NCBI RefSeq assembly: GCF_900156605.1
Contig: NZ_FTOA01000002.1
Span: 730,816 to 794,815, forward strand
DNA length: 64,000 nucleotides
From: Insolitispirillum peregrinum
GTDB lineage: Bacteria; Pseudomonadota; Alphaproteobacteria; Rhodospirillales; Rhodospirillaceae
Reading direction: 5' to 3'
The translations under genes were made by a program, and so were the position numbers. This document shows, piece after piece, positions 1 to 16,088 of the stretch. Position 1 is the stretch's first letter, and each line of letters begins with the position of its first letter. The notes under the pieces are model-generated. The model did not search any database and was not told the DNA's origin. It saw nothing but the letters and a program-made list of their open reading frames with translations.

Positions 1-2058
1 AACGACGACGCCAACCGCGCGTTGATGGGTTCCAACATGCAGCGTCAGGCTGTGCCGCTGATCAAGGCCGAAGCGCCGTTCGTCGGTACCGGCATGGAAG
101 GCGTTGTGGCCCGTGACTCGGGTGCGGCGATTGCCGCCCGCCGGACCGGTGTGGTGCAGCAGGTCGATGCCACCCGTATCGTGGTGCGCGCCACCGAGGA
201 AGTCGATGCGGCTGCTTCGGGCGTGGACATCTACCGTCTGGCCAAGTTCCAGCGCTCGAACCAGAGCACCTGCATCACCCAGCGCCCGCTGGTGAAGGTG
301 GGCGATCTGGTGGTGAAGGGTGACATCGTTGCCGACGGCCCGTCGACCGAGCTGGGTGAACTGGCTCTGGGGCGGAACGTCCTCGTCGCCTTCATGCCGT
401 GGAACGGCTACAACTACGAAGACTCGATCACCATTTCCGAACGCATCGTGTCCGACGACGTGTTCACCTCCATCCACCTCGAAGAGTTCGAAGTGATGGC
501 GCGTGACACCAAGCTCGGTCAGGAAGAAATCACCCGCGACATTCCGAACGTTGGTGAAGACGCCCTGAAGAACCTCGACGAAGCGGGCGTGGTCTACATC
601 GGCGCCGAAGTGAAGGCGGGCGACATTCTGGTCGGTAAGGTTACTCCCAAGGGCGAAAGCCCGGTGACCCCGGAAGAAAAGCTGCTGCGCGCCATTTTCG
701 GTGAAAAGGCTTCGGACGTGCGCGATACCTCGCTGCGTCTGCCGCCGGGTGTGGCCGGGACCATCGTCGAAGTGCGGGTGTTCAACCGTCGCGGTGTGGA
801 CAAGGACGAACGTTCTTTGGCGATTGAACGCGCCGAAATCGAACGTCTGGCCAAGGACCGCGATGACGAACGCGCCATTCTGGAAGGCTCGTTCAGCCTG
901 CGTCTGAAGGATCAGCTGCTGGGGCAGAAGGCTGTTGCCGGTCCCAAGGGCTTCCGTACCGGCGTGGTGATCGACGAGTCGGTGCTGTCCGATTACACCC
1001 CGGGCCAGTGGCGTCAGTTCGCCGTCGAAGACGACGCGGTGATGACCCACATCGAAGGCATGAAGAAGGCCTTTGAAGAGTCCATCGAACAGCTGCAGAA
1101 GCGTTTCGAAAGCAAGGTCGAAAAGCTGCAGCGTGGCGATGAACTGCCGCCGGGCGTGCTGAAGATGGTCAAGGTGTTCGTGGCGGTGAAGCGCAAGCTG
1201 CAGCCCGGGGACAAGATGGCCGGTCGTCACGGGAACAAGGGGGTTATCTCCCGCATTGTCCCGATCGAAGACATGCCGTACCTGGAAGACGGTACCCACG
1301 TCGATATCGTGCTGAACCCGTTGGGCGTGCCGTCGCGCATGAACGTCGGTCAGATTCTCGAAACCCACCTTGGCTGGGCCTGCCGTGGCCTGGGCAAGCA
1401 GGTTGGCGAGATGCTCGATGCGGTGAAGTATCAGAACAAGACTGTCGATGACCTGCGCGGCAAGCTGCAGGACGTCTATGGTGAAGAAACCTACGCCGAA
1501 GAAATCGCCGATCTCGACGACAGCGAAGTCAAGGAACTGGCGCACAACCTGCGCTCCGGTATTCCGATCGCGACGCCGGTGTTCGATGGTGCGCGGGAAC
1601 GTGACATCGCCGAATACCTGTTAAAGGCTGGCCAGCACACCTCTGGTCAGGTGACCCTGCACGACGGCCGTACCGGTGAGCCGTTCGACCGTCAGGTGAC
1701 GGTGGGCTACATCTATATGCTGAAGCTCCATCACCTGGTCGACGACAAGATCCACGCCCGGTCGATTGGCCCCTACTCGCTGGTTACCCAGCAGCCGCTG
1801 GGTGGTAAGGCACAGTTCGGTGGTCAGCGCTTCGGGGAAATGGAAGTGTGGGCCCTGGAGGCGTATGGCGCTGCCTATACCCTGCAGGAAATGCTCACCG
1901 TCAAGTCCGACGACGTTTCCGGCCGTACCAAGGTCTATGAAGCGATTGTTCGTGGCGATGACACCTTTGAGGCGGGCATCCCTGAGTCCTTCAACGTGTT
2001 GGTGAAGGAAATGCGGTCGCTGAGTCTGGACGTCGAACTGCTGCAAAGCGAAAGCTGA
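1..2058 (+). CDS. rpoB: RNA polymerase beta subunit, C-terminal half (5' end outside window)
   Basis: This is the C-terminal ~685 residues of the beta subunit of RNA polymerase; the reading frame is already open at base 1 ([16 protein letters not shown]), about residue 675 of the E. coli protein, so the rifampicin region lies outside the window. The conserved clamp and switch region motifs are visible: [34 protein letters not shown] and the C-terminal [18 protein letters not shown] block that contacts beta prime. The frame ends in TGA. rpoC follows after an unusually long 162-bp gap that contains a strong hairpin. Confidence 0.99.
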   Translation, partial: NDDANRALMGSNMQRQAVPLIKAEAPFVGTGMEGVVARDSGAAIAARRTGVVQQVDATRIVVRATEEVDAAASGVDIYRLAKFQRSNQSTCITQRPLVKVGDLVVKGDIVADGPSTELGELALGRNVLVAFMPWNGYNYEDSITISERIVSDDVFTSIHLEEFEVMARDTKLGQEEITRDIPNVGEDALKNLDEAGVVYIGAEVKAGDILVGKVTPKGESPVTPEEKLLRAIFGEKASDVRDTSLRLPPGVAGTIVEVRVFNRRGVDKDERSLAIERAEIERLAKDRDDERAILEGSFSLRLKDQLLGQKAVAGPKGFRTGVVIDESVLSDYTPGQWRQFAVEDDAVMTHIEGMKKAFEESIEQLQKRFESKVEKLQRGDELPPGVLKMVKVFVAVKRKLQPGDKMAGRHGNKGVISRIVPIEDMPYLEDGTHVDIVLNPLGVPSRMNVGQILETHLGWACRGLGKQVGEMLDAVKYQNKTVDDLRGKLQDVYGEETYAEEIADLDDSEVKELAHNLRSGIPIATPVFDGARERDIAEYLLKAGQHTSGQVTLHDGRTGEPFDRQVTVGYIYMLKLHHLVDDKIHARSIGPYSLVTQQPLGGKAQFGGQRFGEMEVWALEAYGAAYTLQEMLTVKSDDVSGRTKVYEAIVRGDDTFEAGIPESFNVLVKEMRSLSLDVELLQSES

Positions 2059-2121
2059 GCGGTCGACGCCCCTCGGTCCGCAAGGACGTTTCACCCACGG
2101 TTAGGCCTCGTTATTCGATAG

Positions 2122-6420
<4,299 letters not shown>

Positions 6421-6561
6421 AGGCCGTCTTTGGCCTGATGAACGATCGGTTATAAACTGACGTTTCGAGGCTGCTTCAGGACATTTTATTACAAAGATGT
6501 TCGGGGGCAGCCTTGAATCGTCCGGTGAGGGCTCTGCTTTGTGACAGGCATCAGCTTTCGC

Positions 6562-6590
6562 TTGACGGTATCGGGGGGCATCCGTAGTAT
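6562..6590 (+). promoter_or_regulatory. sigma-70 promoter of the rpsL-rpsG-fusA-tuf cluster
   Basis: TTGACG (6562-6567) and TAGTAT (6585-6590) are separated by exactly 17 bp, a near-consensus housekeeping promoter. The predicted start near 6597 gives a leader of roughly 265 nt before rpsL. Confidence 0.75.
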
Positions 6591-6703
6591 GCGCCCCTCA
6601 ATCGGAGGTCTTGTGATCGGCCTGTCGGGTCGGTCAGGTGAGATCTTTTGGTTTAGCGCGATTTGACATCAGGCCTTTGGGGCCTCTTGAGGAAGGGCGC
6701 CGT

Positions 6704-6843
6704 TGGGACTCCTGTAAAGGAATTCCCACACGGCCCTTTCACGGTCGTAATTGGGTCTTATGCCGGCGAAGAATCCGGCGCTTTACGAAAACTGTCGGTA
6801 AAGCGCTTTTGACGCGCAGGCTTATTGGAAACGCGAAAGCGTT
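6704..6843 (+). promoter_or_regulatory. structured rpsL leader with terminator-like hairpin (possible attenuator)
   Basis: Three hairpins lie between the promoter and rpsL. The first is TGGGA/TCCCA with an inner TCCT/AGGA (6704-6728). The second is a perfect 9-bp stem, GCGCTTTAC (6778-6786) with GTAAAGCGC (6798-6806), followed directly by TTTT, which has the form of an intrinsic terminator. The third is a small GAAA-capped stem AACGC/GCGTT (6830-6843) just before the ribosome site. Because the terminator-like stem is downstream of the promoter it could act as an attenuator, or alternatively end readthrough from rpoC. The function is inferred. Confidence 0.55.
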
Positions 6844-6863
6844 AGGAAAATAAAGGAACGGTA

Positions 6864-7235
6864 ATGCCGACGATCAATCAGTTGGTTCGCAGTGGGCGGC
6901 AGCCGGTGGTCAAGCGGAACAAGGTTCCCGCCATGCAGGCCTGCCCGCAAAAGCGCGGTGTTTGCACCCGCGTTTACACCACCACGCCGAAGAAGCCGAA
7001 CTCGGCCCTTCGTAAGGTGGCCCGTGTGCGCCTCACCAACGGCTTTGAAGTGACCTCGTACATCCCTGGCGAAGGTCATAACCTCCAGGAGCACTCGGTG
7101 GTGATGATCCGCGGCGGCCGCGTGAAGGATCTTCCCGGCGTTCGCTACCACATCATTCGCGGTACCCTCGATACGCAGGGTGTTAAGGACCGTAAGCAGC
7201 GTCGTTCGAAGTACGGCGCCAAGCGTCCGAAGTAA
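6864..7235 (+). CDS. rpsL: 30S ribosomal protein S12
   Basis: S12 sits at the decoding centre of the 30S subunit. The 123-residue protein has the usual length and the near-invariant [12 protein letters not shown] and [13 protein letters not shown] segments. Lys43 and Lys88 are both present, which is the streptomycin-sensitive wild-type form, and Asp89 is the residue that carries a methylthio group in many bacteria. The start has a good AAAGGAAC site. It is the first gene of the str cluster, with rpsG 18 bp downstream. Confidence 0.99.
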   Translation: MPTINQLVRSGRQPVVKRNKVPAMQACPQKRGVCTRVYTTTPKKPNSALRKVARVRLTNGFEVTSYIPGEGHNLQEHSVVMIRGGRVKDLPGVRYHIIRGTLDTQGVKDRKQRRSKYGAKRPK

Positions 7236-7253
7236 GAATAGGGAAGCGCGACA

Positions 7254-7724
7254 ATGTCTCGTCGTCATAAAGCAGAAAAGCGTGAGGTCCTGCCGGACGC
7301 CAAGTTTGGTGACCAGGTCCTGGCCAAGTTCATCAACTCCGTCATGTTTGACGGAAAGAAGGGCACTGCCGAGCACATCGTTTACGGTGCGCTGGACAAG
7401 CTGTCCTCGAAGGCTGGCGGGGATCCGCTGAAGCTGTTCCACGACGCCATCGACAACATCAAGCCGTCGGTCGAAGTGCGTTCGCGTCGCGTTGGTGGTG
7501 CAACCTACCAGGTGCCGGTCGAAGTCCGTACGGACCGTCGTCAGGCTCTGGCGTTCCGCTGGCTGGTTGATTTCGCCCGCAAGCGGTCGGAAACCACCAT
7601 GATTGATCGTCTGTTCGGCGAACTGATGGATGCCTCCTCCAACCGTGGTGGTGCCGTCAAGAAGCGCGAAGATACGCATCGCATGGCGGAAGCCAACAAG
7701 GCCTTCTCGCACTATCGCTGGTAG
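7254..7724 (+). CDS. rpsG: 30S ribosomal protein S7
   Basis: S7 is the primary assembly protein of the 30S head and contacts the 3' domain of 16S rRNA. The 156-residue frame begins [15 protein letters not shown] and contains the conserved QVPVEVR and [10 protein letters not shown] segments, ending [11 protein letters not shown]. It lies in the second position of the str cluster between rpsL and fusA and ends in TAG. Confidence 0.99.
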   Translation: MSRRHKAEKREVLPDAKFGDQVLAKFINSVMFDGKKGTAEHIVYGALDKLSSKAGGDPLKLFHDAIDNIKPSVEVRSRRVGGATYQVPVEVRTDRRQALAFRWLVDFARKRSETTMIDRLFGELMDASSNRGGAVKKREDTHRMAEANKAFSHYRW

Positions 7725-7774
7725 TCGGCATTTCTGCTGGCTTTAGTAAGACCCTCAAGGCTCAAGAGTTCGTC

Positions 7775-9853
7775 ATGAAACGCGAAACCCCGCTCGAGAG
7801 ATACCGTAATATCGGCATCATGGCCCACATCGATGCCGGCAAGACTACGACGACCGAGCGCATCCTGTATTACACAGGCAAGTCGCACAAGATCGGCGAA
7901 GTCCACGACGGCGCTGCTACCATGGACTGGATGGAACAAGAGCAGGAGCGGGGTATCACCATCACCTCTGCTGCTACCACTTGCTTCTGGAAAGACCACC
8001 GCATCAACATCATCGACACCCCGGGCCACGTCGACTTCACCATTGAAGTGGAACGTTCGCTGCGCGTGCTCGATGGTGCTGTGACCGTGTTCGACTCGGT
8101 TGCCGGCGTCGAGCCGCAATCCGAAACCGTGTGGCGTCAGGCTGACAAGTACGGCGTGCCCCGCATGTGCTTCGTCAACAAGATGGACCGTATCGGTGCG
8201 AACTTCTACCGCTGCGTCGACATGATCGTCGATCGCCTGGGTGCTGTTCCGCTGGTGGTCAATCTGCCGATCGGATCCGAAGCCGAATTCGCCGGGATCG
8301 TTGACCTGGTGAAGATGCAGGCCGTGATCTGGAAGGGCGACGATCTGGGCGCTGCCTACGAATACGTCGACATTCCGGCTGATCTGGCTGACAAGGCTGC
8401 CGACTACCGCGCCAAGCTGGTGGAAACCGCCGTCGAAGTCGACGATGCGGTGATGGAAGCCTATCTGGAAGGCAACGAGCCGGACGAAGAAACCCTGAAG
8501 GCCTGTATCCGCAAGGGTACCGTTGCCCGAGTGTTCGTGCCGGTCCTGTGTGGCTCTGCCTTCAAGAACAAGGGCGTCCAGACCATGCTGGATGCCGTGA
8601 TCGACTTCCTGCCGTCGCCGCTCGAAGTGCCCGCCATCCGTGGTGTGCTGACCGATGGCGAAACCGAAGTTGTTCGTAACTCCAGCGATGACGAGCCGTT
8701 CGCCGGTCTTGCCTTCAAGATCATGAACGACCCGTTCGTTGGTTCGCTGACCTTCGTGCGCATCTACTCGGGTACCGTCGAAGCCGGTTCCTATGTGGTG
8801 AACACCGTCAAGGAAAAGCGTGAACGCATCGGCCGTATGTTGCTCATGCATTCGAACAACCGCGAAGAAATCAAGGGCGCAGCTGCTGGCGATATCGTTG
8901 CCATCGTTGGCCTGAAGGACACCACCACTGGCGACACCCTGTGTGATCCGCTGAAGCCGGTGATCCTGGAGCGCATGGAATTCCCCGAGCCGGTGATCGA
9001 AGTGGCCGTTGAGCCCAAGACCAAGGCTGACGTGGAAAAGATGGGGATGGCGCTGGCTCGTCTGGCCGCCGAAGATCCGTCGTTCCGTGTGTCGACCGAC
9101 CATGAAACCGGTCAGACCGTGATCAAGGGGATGGGCGAACTCCACCTCGAAATCATCGTCGATCGTATGCGTCGTGAGTTCAAGGTGGATGCCGCCGTGG
9201 GCGCCCCGCAGGTGGCCTATCGCGAAACCATCTCGAAGGAATACGTCTGCGACTACACCCACAAGAAGCAGTCCGGTGGTTCGGGTCAGTACGCCAAGGT
9301 CGTGCTGAAGTTCGCTCCGCTGGAGCCGGGTGCTGGTTTCGTGTTCGAAAACGCCGTGATCGGTGGTTCGGTGCCGAAGGAATACGTTCCGGGCGTCGAA
9401 AAGGGCCTGCGGTCTGCTCTGGATACCGGGACCATTGCCGGTTTCCCCTGCACCGACTTCAAGGTCACCCTGATTGATGGTTCGTACCACGACGTCGACT
9501 CGAGCGTTCTGGCGTTCGAAATCGCTGCTCGCGCTGCCTTCCGTGAAGCCATGCCCAAGGCTGGCCCGAAGCTGCTTGAGCCGGTGATGAAGGTCGAAGT
9601 GGTGACCCCGGACGAATACATGGGCGACATCATCGGCGACCTTAACAGCCGCCGTGGCAACGTCTCGGGCATGGATCAGCGCGGCAATGCCCGCGTGGTC
9701 GACGCCTCTGTTCCGCTGGCCAACATGTTTGGTTACGTGAACAATCTGCGGTCGATGTCCCAGGGCCGCGCCCAGTACACCATGGTCTTCGACAAGTATG
9801 CCGAAGTGCCGAACAACGTTTCTGAAGAGATCCGTGCCAAGCTGGCCGGCTAA
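7775..9853 (+). CDS. fusA: translation elongation factor G
   Basis: EF-G is the GTPase that drives ribosomal translocation and, with RRF, ribosome recycling. The protein has 692 residues. The P-loop [14 protein letters not shown] is at residues 17-30, followed by switch [10 protein letters not shown] and the G4 motif NKMDR. Domain IV and V sequences such as [15 protein letters not shown] and [12 protein letters not shown] confirm EF-G rather than another translational GTPase. It is 50 bp after rpsG and 35 bp before tuf, the standard str order. Confidence 0.99.
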   Translation: MKRETPLERYRNIGIMAHIDAGKTTTTERILYYTGKSHKIGEVHDGAATMDWMEQEQERGITITSAATTCFWKDHRINIIDTPGHVDFTIEVERSLRVLDGAVTVFDSVAGVEPQSETVWRQADKYGVPRMCFVNKMDRIGANFYRCVDMIVDRLGAVPLVVNLPIGSEAEFAGIVDLVKMQAVIWKGDDLGAAYEYVDIPADLADKAADYRAKLVETAVEVDDAVMEAYLEGNEPDEETLKACIRKGTVARVFVPVLCGSAFKNKGVQTMLDAVIDFLPSPLEVPAIRGVLTDGETEVVRNSSDDEPFAGLAFKIMNDPFVGSLTFVRIYSGTVEAGSYVVNTVKEKRERIGRMLLMHSNNREEIKGAAAGDIVAIVGLKDTTTGDTLCDPLKPVILERMEFPEPVIEVAVEPKTKADVEKMGMALARLAAEDPSFRVSTDHETGQTVIKGMGELHLEIIVDRMRREFKVDAAVGAPQVAYRETISKEYVCDYTHKKQSGGSGQYAKVVLKFAPLEPGAGFVFENAVIGGSVPKEYVPGVEKGLRSALDTGTIAGFPCTDFKVTLIDGSYHDVDSSVLAFEIAARAAFREAMPKAGPKLLEPVMKVEVVTPDEYMGDIIGDLNSRRGNVSGMDQRGNARVVDASVPLANMFGYVNNLRSMSQGRAQYTMVFDKYAEVPNNVSEEIRAKLAG

Positions 9854-9888
9854 GGCTGGTTGGTTCAGAGCAAGGTTGGAGAGCTAGT

Positions 9889-11079
<1,191 letters not shown>

Positions 11080-11087
11080 AGAAACTG

Positions 11088-11153
11088 AAAAAAAGAGTGG
11101 GCACCCGGGGCGGAGTAGGGTATAACCCTGCCTCCCGAGCCCCGGGTGCTGCC
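11088..11153 (+). other. long perfect hairpin between tuf and rpsJ
   Basis: GCACCCGGGGC (11101-11111) pairs perfectly over 11 bp with GCCCCGGGTGC (11139-11149), and inside it GGAG/CTCC and AGGGT/ACCCT extend the stem to an ATA loop. There is no T-run on the + side, but on the - strand the stem is followed within about six bases by seven Ts (the A-run at 11089-11095). It may mark the str/S10 operon boundary, be an RNA processing site, or stop antisense transcription into tuf. Confidence 0.6.
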
Positions 11154-11173
11154 TCTTAATCTACGGTTGGACC

Positions 11174-11485
11174 ATGATGGAAAGTCAGAACATCCGCATT
11201 CGCCTTAAGGCGTTCGACCACCGTGTCCTGGATCAGAGCACGCTGGAAATCGTCAACACGGCGAAGCGTACGGGCGCCCAGGTCCGTGGCCCGATTCCGT
11301 TGCCGACGCGAATCGAGAAGTTCACTGTTAACCGTTCGCCGCACATCGACAAGAAGTCGCGCGAACAGTTCGAAATTCGTACTCACAAGCGGGTCCTCGA
11401 TATCGTTGATCCGACTCCGCAGACCGTCGACGCGCTCATGAAGCTCGACCTGGCCGCCGGTGTGGACGTCCAGATTAAGCTCTAA
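11174..11485 (+). CDS. rpsJ: 30S ribosomal protein S10
   Basis: S10 is a 30S head protein that also serves as NusE in antitermination complexes. The frame is 103 residues with the family signature [16 protein letters not shown] and [18 protein letters not shown]. Two ATGs are adjacent at 11174 and 11177; [10 protein letters not shown] from 11177 is the usual start, so either is possible. It opens the S10 cluster, and rplC follows 29 bp later. Confidence 0.98.
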   Translation: MMESQNIRIRLKAFDHRVLDQSTLEIVNTAKRTGAQVRGPIPLPTRIEKFTVNRSPHIDKKSREQFEIRTHKRVLDIVDPTPQTVDALMKLDLAAGVDVQIKL

Positions 11486-11514
11486 GTGAGCGTGCCTAAT
11501 TAAGGAATGTAATA

Positions 11515-12270
11515 ATGCGCTCCGGTCTCATTGCCCAGAAGGTCGGCATGACCCGTGTGTTCACCGCTGATGGTGTGCATACCCCGGTCACCGTCCTGAA
11601 GGTTGCTGGTAACCAAGTTGTCGCCCAGCGTACGGAAGAAGTTGACGGCTACACTGCCGTTCAGATTGGTTTTGATGATGCCAAGGTAAAGAACACCACG
11701 AAGGCTCTTCGTGGTCATTTTGCCAAGGCGAAGGTCGAGCCGAAGAAAAAGCTTGTGGAATTCCGCGTCGAAGAGGAAGCTCTGATCGACGTTGGTGCCG
11801 AGCTTGGCGCGGACCATTTTGTCTCCGGCCAGTTTGTTGACGTGGTTGGCACCTCCATCGGTAAGGGTTTTGCCGGTGCGATGAAGCGTCATAACTTCCG
11901 TGGTTTGGAAGCGACTCACGGTGTGTCCGTCTCCCACCGTTCGCATGGTTCTACGGGTCAGTGTCAGGATCCGGGCCGTGTGTTCAAGGGCAAGAAGATG
12001 GCCGGTCACCTGGGCGCCGAGCGCGTTACGACCCAGAACCTGACCGTCGTTTCGGTTGATGCCGAACGCGGCCTGGTGCTGGTCAAGGGGTCTGTCCCCG
12101 GTTCGAAGGGCGGCTACGTGCTGGTGCGCGATGCCGTTAAGAAGGCGACGCCGGACAACGTTCCGTTCCCGGCTGCCGTGAAGACTGCCGTTGTGGCTCA
12201 GGCTGCTGCCGATGCCCCGGCCACCGAGGCGGGTTCCTCCGAAGGAACCGAAGCCGAAAACAAGGAATAA
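11515..12270 (+). CDS. rplC: 50S ribosomal protein L3
   Basis: L3 is an early-assembly 50S protein whose loop approaches the peptidyl transferase centre. The family core is clear ([24 protein letters not shown] and [21 protein letters not shown], which includes the glutamine methylated by PrmB in enterobacteria). At 251 residues it is longer than the E. coli protein (209) because of an Ala/Glu-rich acidic tail over about the last 40 residues, a type of extension seen in other alphaproteobacteria. Confidence 0.98.
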   Translation: MRSGLIAQKVGMTRVFTADGVHTPVTVLKVAGNQVVAQRTEEVDGYTAVQIGFDDAKVKNTTKALRGHFAKAKVEPKKKLVEFRVEEEALIDVGAELGADHFVSGQFVDVVGTSIGKGFAGAMKRHNFRGLEATHGVSVSHRSHGSTGQCQDPGRVFKGKKMAGHLGAERVTTQNLTVVSVDAERGLVLVKGSVPGSKGGYVLVRDAVKKATPDNVPFPAAVKTAVVAQAAADAPATEAGSSEGTEAENKE

Positions 12271-12276
12271 GCCGCC

Positions 12277-12894
12277 ATGAAGTGCGACGTTATCACACTC
12301 GATAACTCGGCGGCCGGTTCGATCGAACTTGCAGACGACGTTTTTGGTCTGGAAGTTCGCGTTGACCTGCTGCAGCGCGTTGTGCGCTGGCAGTTGGCCA
12401 AGCGTCAAGCCGGCACGCACAAGACCAAGGGGATCTCCGAGATCTCCGGCACCACCAAGAAGCCCTTCAAGCAGAAGGGCACCGGTCGTGCTCGTCAGGG
12501 TTCCATGCGTTCCGCCCAGTTCCGTGGCGGTGCGACCATTTTCGGGCCGGTGGTGCGTTCGCACGCCCACGATCTGCCGAAGAAGGTCCGTGCGCTGGGT
12601 CTGAAGACCGCTCTGTCTGCCAAGCTGGCCGAACAGAAGCTGATCATCCTGGACTCTGCCGTTACTGAAGGCAAGACCAAGGAGCTGGTGTCCAAGCTGG
12701 AAGCCCTCGGCTGGGGTTCGACCCTGGTGATCGATGGTTCCGAGCTGAACGAAGGCTTCAAGCTCGCTGCGCGCAACATCCCCAACTTCGATGTGCTGCC
12801 GTCCCAGGGCGCCAACGTCTACGACATTCTGCGTCGTGACACCCTGGTTCTGACCAAGGCCGCCGTCGCCAATCTTGAGGAGCGCCTGAAGTGA
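12277..12894 (+). CDS. rplD: 50S ribosomal protein L4
   Basis: L4 is a 50S assembly protein lining the exit tunnel and, in E. coli, the autogenous repressor of the S10 operon. The 205-residue frame contains the tunnel-loop region [27 protein letters not shown] in overlapping pieces ([20 protein letters not shown]). It overlaps rplW by 4 nt (GTGA), which indicates translational coupling. Whether L4 represses this operon is not known from the sequence. Confidence 0.98.
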   Translation: MKCDVITLDNSAAGSIELADDVFGLEVRVDLLQRVVRWQLAKRQAGTHKTKGISEISGTTKKPFKQKGTGRARQGSMRSAQFRGGATIFGPVVRSHAHDLPKKVRALGLKTALSAKLAEQKLIILDSAVTEGKTKELVSKLEALGWGSTLVIDGSELNEGFKLAARNIPNFDVLPSQGANVYDILRRDTLVLTKAAVANLEERLK

Positions 12895-13202
12895 GCAAGA
12901 AGGTCTCGCTCTCCAAGGAGCAGATGTACGACATCATCTCCGCTCCGGTGATCACCGAAAAGGCTACCCTGGGGTCCGAATTCGGCCAGGTTACCTTCCG
13001 CGTTCCGCTGACCGCCTCCAAGCCGGAAATCAAGGCTGCTGTTGAAGGTGTGTTCGGTGTGACTGTGACGGCGGTCAACACGCTGGTTGCCAAGGGGAAG
13101 TCCAAGCGCTTCCGTGGCACCATCGGCCGTCGTTCGGACACCAAGAAGGCGATCGTCACCCTGGCTGACGGTCAGTCCATCGACGTGACCACGGGGGTCT
13201 GA
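12891..13202 (+). CDS. rplW: 50S ribosomal protein L23
   Basis: L23 lies at the tunnel exit and is the docking site for SRP, trigger factor and SecYEG. The 103-residue protein starts at a GTG that overlaps the rplD stop. The conserved pattern [24 protein letters not shown] and [13 protein letters not shown] supports the call. rplB follows 5 bp later. Confidence 0.98.
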   Translation: MSKKVSLSKEQMYDIISAPVITEKATLGSEFGQVTFRVPLTASKPEIKAAVEGVFGVTVTAVNTLVAKGKSKRFRGTIGRRSDTKKAIVTLADGQSIDVTTGV

Positions 13203-13207
13203 TCACC

Positions 13208-14047
13208 ATGGCATTGAAGAACTACAACCCGGTTACCCCGGGTATGCGCCAGCTGGTGCTGGTTGACCGTTCCGATCTGTGGAAGGGTAAGCCGGTCAAG
13301 GCGCTGACCGAAGGTCTGACCAAGTCCGGTGGTCGTAACAACACCGGTCGCATCACCGTTTGGTGGCGTGGCGGCGGGGCCAAGCGTCGGTATCGCAAGA
13401 TCGACTTCAAGCGCAACGGCAAGATGGGCATGTTCGCCACTGTCGAGCGTCTGGAGTATGACCCGAACCGTACCGCTTTCATCGCCCTGGTGAAGTACGA
13501 AGACGGTGAGCTGGCTTACATCCTGGCTCCGCAGCGTTTGAAGGCTGGCGATCAGATCGTTGCCGACGACCGCACCGACATTAAGCCGGGCAACGCCATG
13601 CCCCTTAAGAACATGCCGGTGGGGACCATCGTCCACAACGTTGAGCTGAAGCAGGGCAAGGGCGGTCAGATCGCTCGTTCTGCCGGTTGTTATGCTCAGC
13701 TGATCGGTAAGGATGGTGGCTACGCTCAGCTCCGTCTGTCCTCTGGTGAACTGCGTGTTGTGCGCGGCGAGTGCATGGCCACCGTTGGTGCCGTGTCCAA
13801 CCCGGACAACCAGAACATCAGCCTGGGCAAGGCCGGTCGTTCGCGTTGGCTGGGCCGTCGTCCGCACGTTCGCGGCGTTGTGATGAACCCGATCGACCAC
13901 CCGCATGGTGGTGGTGAAGGCCGTACCTCTGGTGGCCGTCACCCGGTTACCCCGTGGGGTAAGCCGACGAAGGGTAAGCGCACCCGCTCGAACAAGGCGA
14001 CCGACAAGTTCATCATGCGGTCGCGCCACAAGGCGAAGAAGAAGTAA
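13208..14047 (+). CDS. rplB: 50S ribosomal protein L2
   Basis: L2 is required for subunit association and for peptidyl transferase assembly. The 279-residue frame has the expected [16 protein letters not shown] start, [16 protein letters not shown], and the highly conserved C-terminal region [18 protein letters not shown] whose histidine lies near the catalytic centre in E. coli. Length is standard. Confidence 0.99.
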   Translation: MALKNYNPVTPGMRQLVLVDRSDLWKGKPVKALTEGLTKSGGRNNTGRITVWWRGGGAKRRYRKIDFKRNGKMGMFATVERLEYDPNRTAFIALVKYEDGELAYILAPQRLKAGDQIVADDRTDIKPGNAMPLKNMPVGTIVHNVELKQGKGGQIARSAGCYAQLIGKDGGYAQLRLSSGELRVVRGECMATVGAVSNPDNQNISLGKAGRSRWLGRRPHVRGVVMNPIDHPHGGGEGRTSGGRHPVTPWGKPTKGKRTRSNKATDKFIMRSRHKAKKK

Positions 14048-14059
14048 CGGAGAACGGAC

Positions 14060-14338
14060 GTGGCTCGCTCAGTTTGGAAGGGACCGTTCGTCGACGGTTA
14101 TCTCTTAAAGAAGGCAGAGGCTACCCGCGCTTCTGGCCGAAATGAGGTCATCAAGACCTGGTCGCGACGTTCGACCATTCTGCCGCAGTTCGTTGGTCTC
14201 ACCTTTGGTGTCTACAACGGGCAGAAGTTCGTGCCGGTGCTGGTTACCGAGAACATGATCGGTCATAAGTTCGGTGAATTCTCGCCGACTCGCACCTACT
14301 ACGGCCACGCCGCCGACAAGAAGGCGAAGAGGAAGTAA
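14060..14338 (+). CDS. rpsS: 30S ribosomal protein S19
   Basis: S19 is a 30S head protein that contacts S13 and the A-site finger. The 92-residue protein uses a GTG start at 14060 after CGGAGAACGGAC and reads [20 protein letters not shown]. It also has the family signature [23 protein letters not shown]. It is followed 4 bp later by rplV. Confidence 0.98.
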   Translation: MARSVWKGPFVDGYLLKKAEATRASGRNEVIKTWSRRSTILPQFVGLTFGVYNGQKFVPVLVTENMIGHKFGEFSPTRTYYGHAADKKAKRK

Positions 14339-14342
14339 GACC

Positions 14343-14723
14343 ATGGGTAAGCAGTCGGCACCGCGCCGGAGCGCGGATAACGAAGCCCGGGCATTCTCCG
14401 GTTCGATTCGGACCAGCCCGCGCAAGCTCAACCTGGTCGCTGCCAGCATCCGTGGGATGTCGGCAGAAAAGGCCTTGGCTGAGCTGACGTTCAACACCCG
14501 TCGGGTGTCGAACGAAGTGAAGAAGGTGTTGCAGTCGGCGATTGCCAACGCGGAAAACAACCACCAGCTGGACGTTGACCGTCTGGTGGTTGCTGAAGCG
14601 TTCGTTGGCAAGAGCCTGATGATGAAGCGTTGGCGTCCGCGTGCTCGTGGTCGCGTGGGCAAGATTCTCAAGCCCTTCAGCAACCTGACCATCGTTGTGC
14701 GTGAGCGCGGGGAGTCCGAATAA
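14343..14723 (+). CDS. rplV: 50S ribosomal protein L22
   Basis: L22 lines the polypeptide exit tunnel; its beta-hairpin is a site of macrolide resistance mutations. The 126-residue frame starts at ATG 14343 ([18 protein letters not shown]), just after the rpsS stop, and has the conserved [14 protein letters not shown] hairpin region. An in-frame upstream start at 14274 would lie inside rpsS and is rejected. The stop overlaps the rpsC start as TAATG. Confidence 0.97.
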   Translation: MGKQSAPRRSADNEARAFSGSIRTSPRKLNLVAASIRGMSAEKALAELTFNTRRVSNEVKKVLQSAIANAENNHQLDVDRLVVAEAFVGKSLMMKRWRPRARGRVGKILKPFSNLTIVVRERGESE

Positions 14724-15403
14724 TGGGTCAGAAAGTTAATCCGATCGGCCTGCGCCTCGGCATCAACCGTACCTGGGATAGCCGCTGGTTCGCCGAAAAG
14801 AACTACAGCACGCTGCTGCATGAGGACCTGCGGATTCGCAAGTTCCTGAAGAAGCGTCTGGCTCAGGCTGGCGTCTCCCGCATCGTCATCGAACGTCCGG
14901 CCAAGAAGGCCCGCATTACCATTCACACCGCCCGTCCGGGCGTGGTGATCGGTAAAAAGGGTCAGGACATCGAAGTCATCCGTCGTGAGCTGTCGAAGAT
15001 GACCGGTGGCGAAGTCCACCTGAACATCGTCGAAATCCGCAAGCCGGAACTGGAAGCTCAGCTGGTTGCCGAAAACATCGCCCAGCAGCTGGAGCGTCGA
15101 GTCGCGTTCCGTCGTGCGATGAAGCGTTCGGTGCAGTCGGCGATTCGCCTGGGTGCCCAGGGTATCCGTATCAATTGCTCGGGCCGTCTGGGTGGTGCCG
15201 AAATCGCTCGTACCGAATGGTACCGCGAAGGCCGCGTGCCGCTGCACACCCTGCGCGCCGATGTCGATTACGGCGAAGCCACCGCTCACACCACCTATGG
15301 CGCTTGCGGCGTCAAGGTGTGGGTCTTTAAGGGCGAAATCCTGGAGCATGACCCGATGGCCCAGGACAAGCGCGCTGCCGAAGGCGGCAGCACCGCTCGC
15401 TAA
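14723..15403 (+). CDS. rpsC: 30S ribosomal protein S3
   Basis: S3 forms the mRNA entry site and helicase activity of the 30S subunit with S4 and S5. The 226-residue frame begins [20 protein letters not shown] and contains the KH domain GXXG region [17 protein letters not shown] and the C-terminal [16 protein letters not shown]. The start overlaps the rplV stop by one base. Confidence 0.99.
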   Translation: MGQKVNPIGLRLGINRTWDSRWFAEKNYSTLLHEDLRIRKFLKKRLAQAGVSRIVIERPAKKARITIHTARPGVVIGKKGQDIEVIRRELSKMTGGEVHLNIVEIRKPELEAQLVAENIAQQLERRVAFRRAMKRSVQSAIRLGAQGIRINCSGRLGGAEIARTEWYREGRVPLHTLRADVDYGEATAHTTYGACGVKVWVFKGEILEHDPMAQDKRAAEGGSTAR

Positions 15404-15431
15404 GGCCGCCCCAGGAACGAGGATTTGAGAG

Positions 15432-15851
15432 ATGCTTTCTCCGAAGCGTACTAAGTTCCGCAAGGCGCACAAGGGCCGTATCAAGGGCGAAGCTAAGGGT
15501 GGTTTTGCCCTGAACTTCGGCCAGTTCGGTCTGAAGGCGCTGGAACCGGAGCGCGTGACCGCTCGCCAGATCGAAGCCGCTCGTCGTGCCATGACCCGTC
15601 ATATGAAGCGTCAAGGCCGTGTGTGGATTCGCATTTTCCCGGATGTGCCGGTGTCCACCAAACCTGCCGAAGTCCGTATGGGTTCCGGTAAGGGGTCGCC
15701 CGAGTACTGGGTTTGCAAGATTAAGCCCGGTCGCATCATGTTTGAAATCGACGGTGTGCCTGAGGCTGTTGCCCGCGGCGCGTTCGAACTGGCCGCGGCG
15801 AAACTGCCGATCAAGACCAAGTTCGTTGCCCGTCTCGGTGGGGAGGCTTAA
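15432..15851 (+). CDS. rplP: 50S ribosomal protein L16
   Basis: L16 is a late-assembly protein near the A-site tRNA and 5S rRNA. The 139-residue frame begins [16 protein letters not shown] and has the conserved [18 protein letters not shown] and [12 protein letters not shown] segments, the latter at the site hydroxylated by YcfD in E. coli. It is followed immediately by rpmC. Confidence 0.98.
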   Translation: MLSPKRTKFRKAHKGRIKGEAKGGFALNFGQFGLKALEPERVTARQIEAARRAMTRHMKRQGRVWIRIFPDVPVSTKPAEVRMGSGKGSPEYWVCKIKPGRIMFEIDGVPEAVARGAFELAAAKLPIKTKFVARLGGEA

Positions 15852-15854
15852 GTG

Positions 15855-16052
15855 ATGAGCGCCGCCCAAGACTTGCGTGCCAAGAGTGACGATCAGCTGA
15901 AGGAGCTGCTGATCGACCTGAAGAAAGAGCAGTTCAACATGCGCTTTCAGAAGGCTACGGGTCAGCTCCAGAACACCGCCCGCCAAGGGCAGGTGCGGAA
16001 AGATATCGCCCGGATCAAAACAGTTCTTCACGAACGCACCAAGGCGATGTAA
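15855..16052 (+). CDS. rpmC: 50S ribosomal protein L29
   Basis: L29 sits at the tunnel exit next to L23. The 65-residue frame begins [19 protein letters not shown] and contains [18 protein letters not shown], the family signature. ATG 15855 is preferred because GGGGAGG lies at a good distance; a GTG at 15852 directly after the rplP stop would add one residue. Confidence 0.96.
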   Translation: MSAAQDLRAKSDDQLKELLIDLKKEQFNMRFQKATGQLQNTARQGQVRKDIARIKTVLHERTKAM

Positions 16053-16088
16053 TATCCGCGCCTTCTGCGGACAGAAGCGAGTTTCAAC

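Larger units (their letters stand above)
6421..6863 (+). other. rpoC-rpsL intergenic region with promoter and structured leader
   Basis: This 443-base gap holds no credible gene. From left to right it contains a weak AGGCC/GGCCT hairpin just after the rpoC stop (6421-6436), a longer stem AGGCTGC (6468-6474) with GCAGCCT (6507-6513), a strong sigma-70 promoter (6562-6590) and a leader of about 265 nt with several hairpins. The layout suggests that the str genes (rpsL, rpsG, fusA, tuf) are transcribed partly independently of rpoBC. Confidence 0.75.

Noticed and set aside
6638..6853. Small + strand open frame in the rpsL leader
   Set aside because: It runs through the leader hairpins, starts with GTG without a ribosome site and has no conserved sequence.
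7712..9490. Open frame of 592 codons antisense to fusA
   Set aside because: Shadow frame of a highly conserved gene with no recognisable protein sequence or ribosome site.
11121..11126. TATAAC as -10 box for an rpsJ promoter
   Set aside because: It lies in the apex of the tuf-rpsJ hairpin and has no -35 match 16-18 bp upstream.
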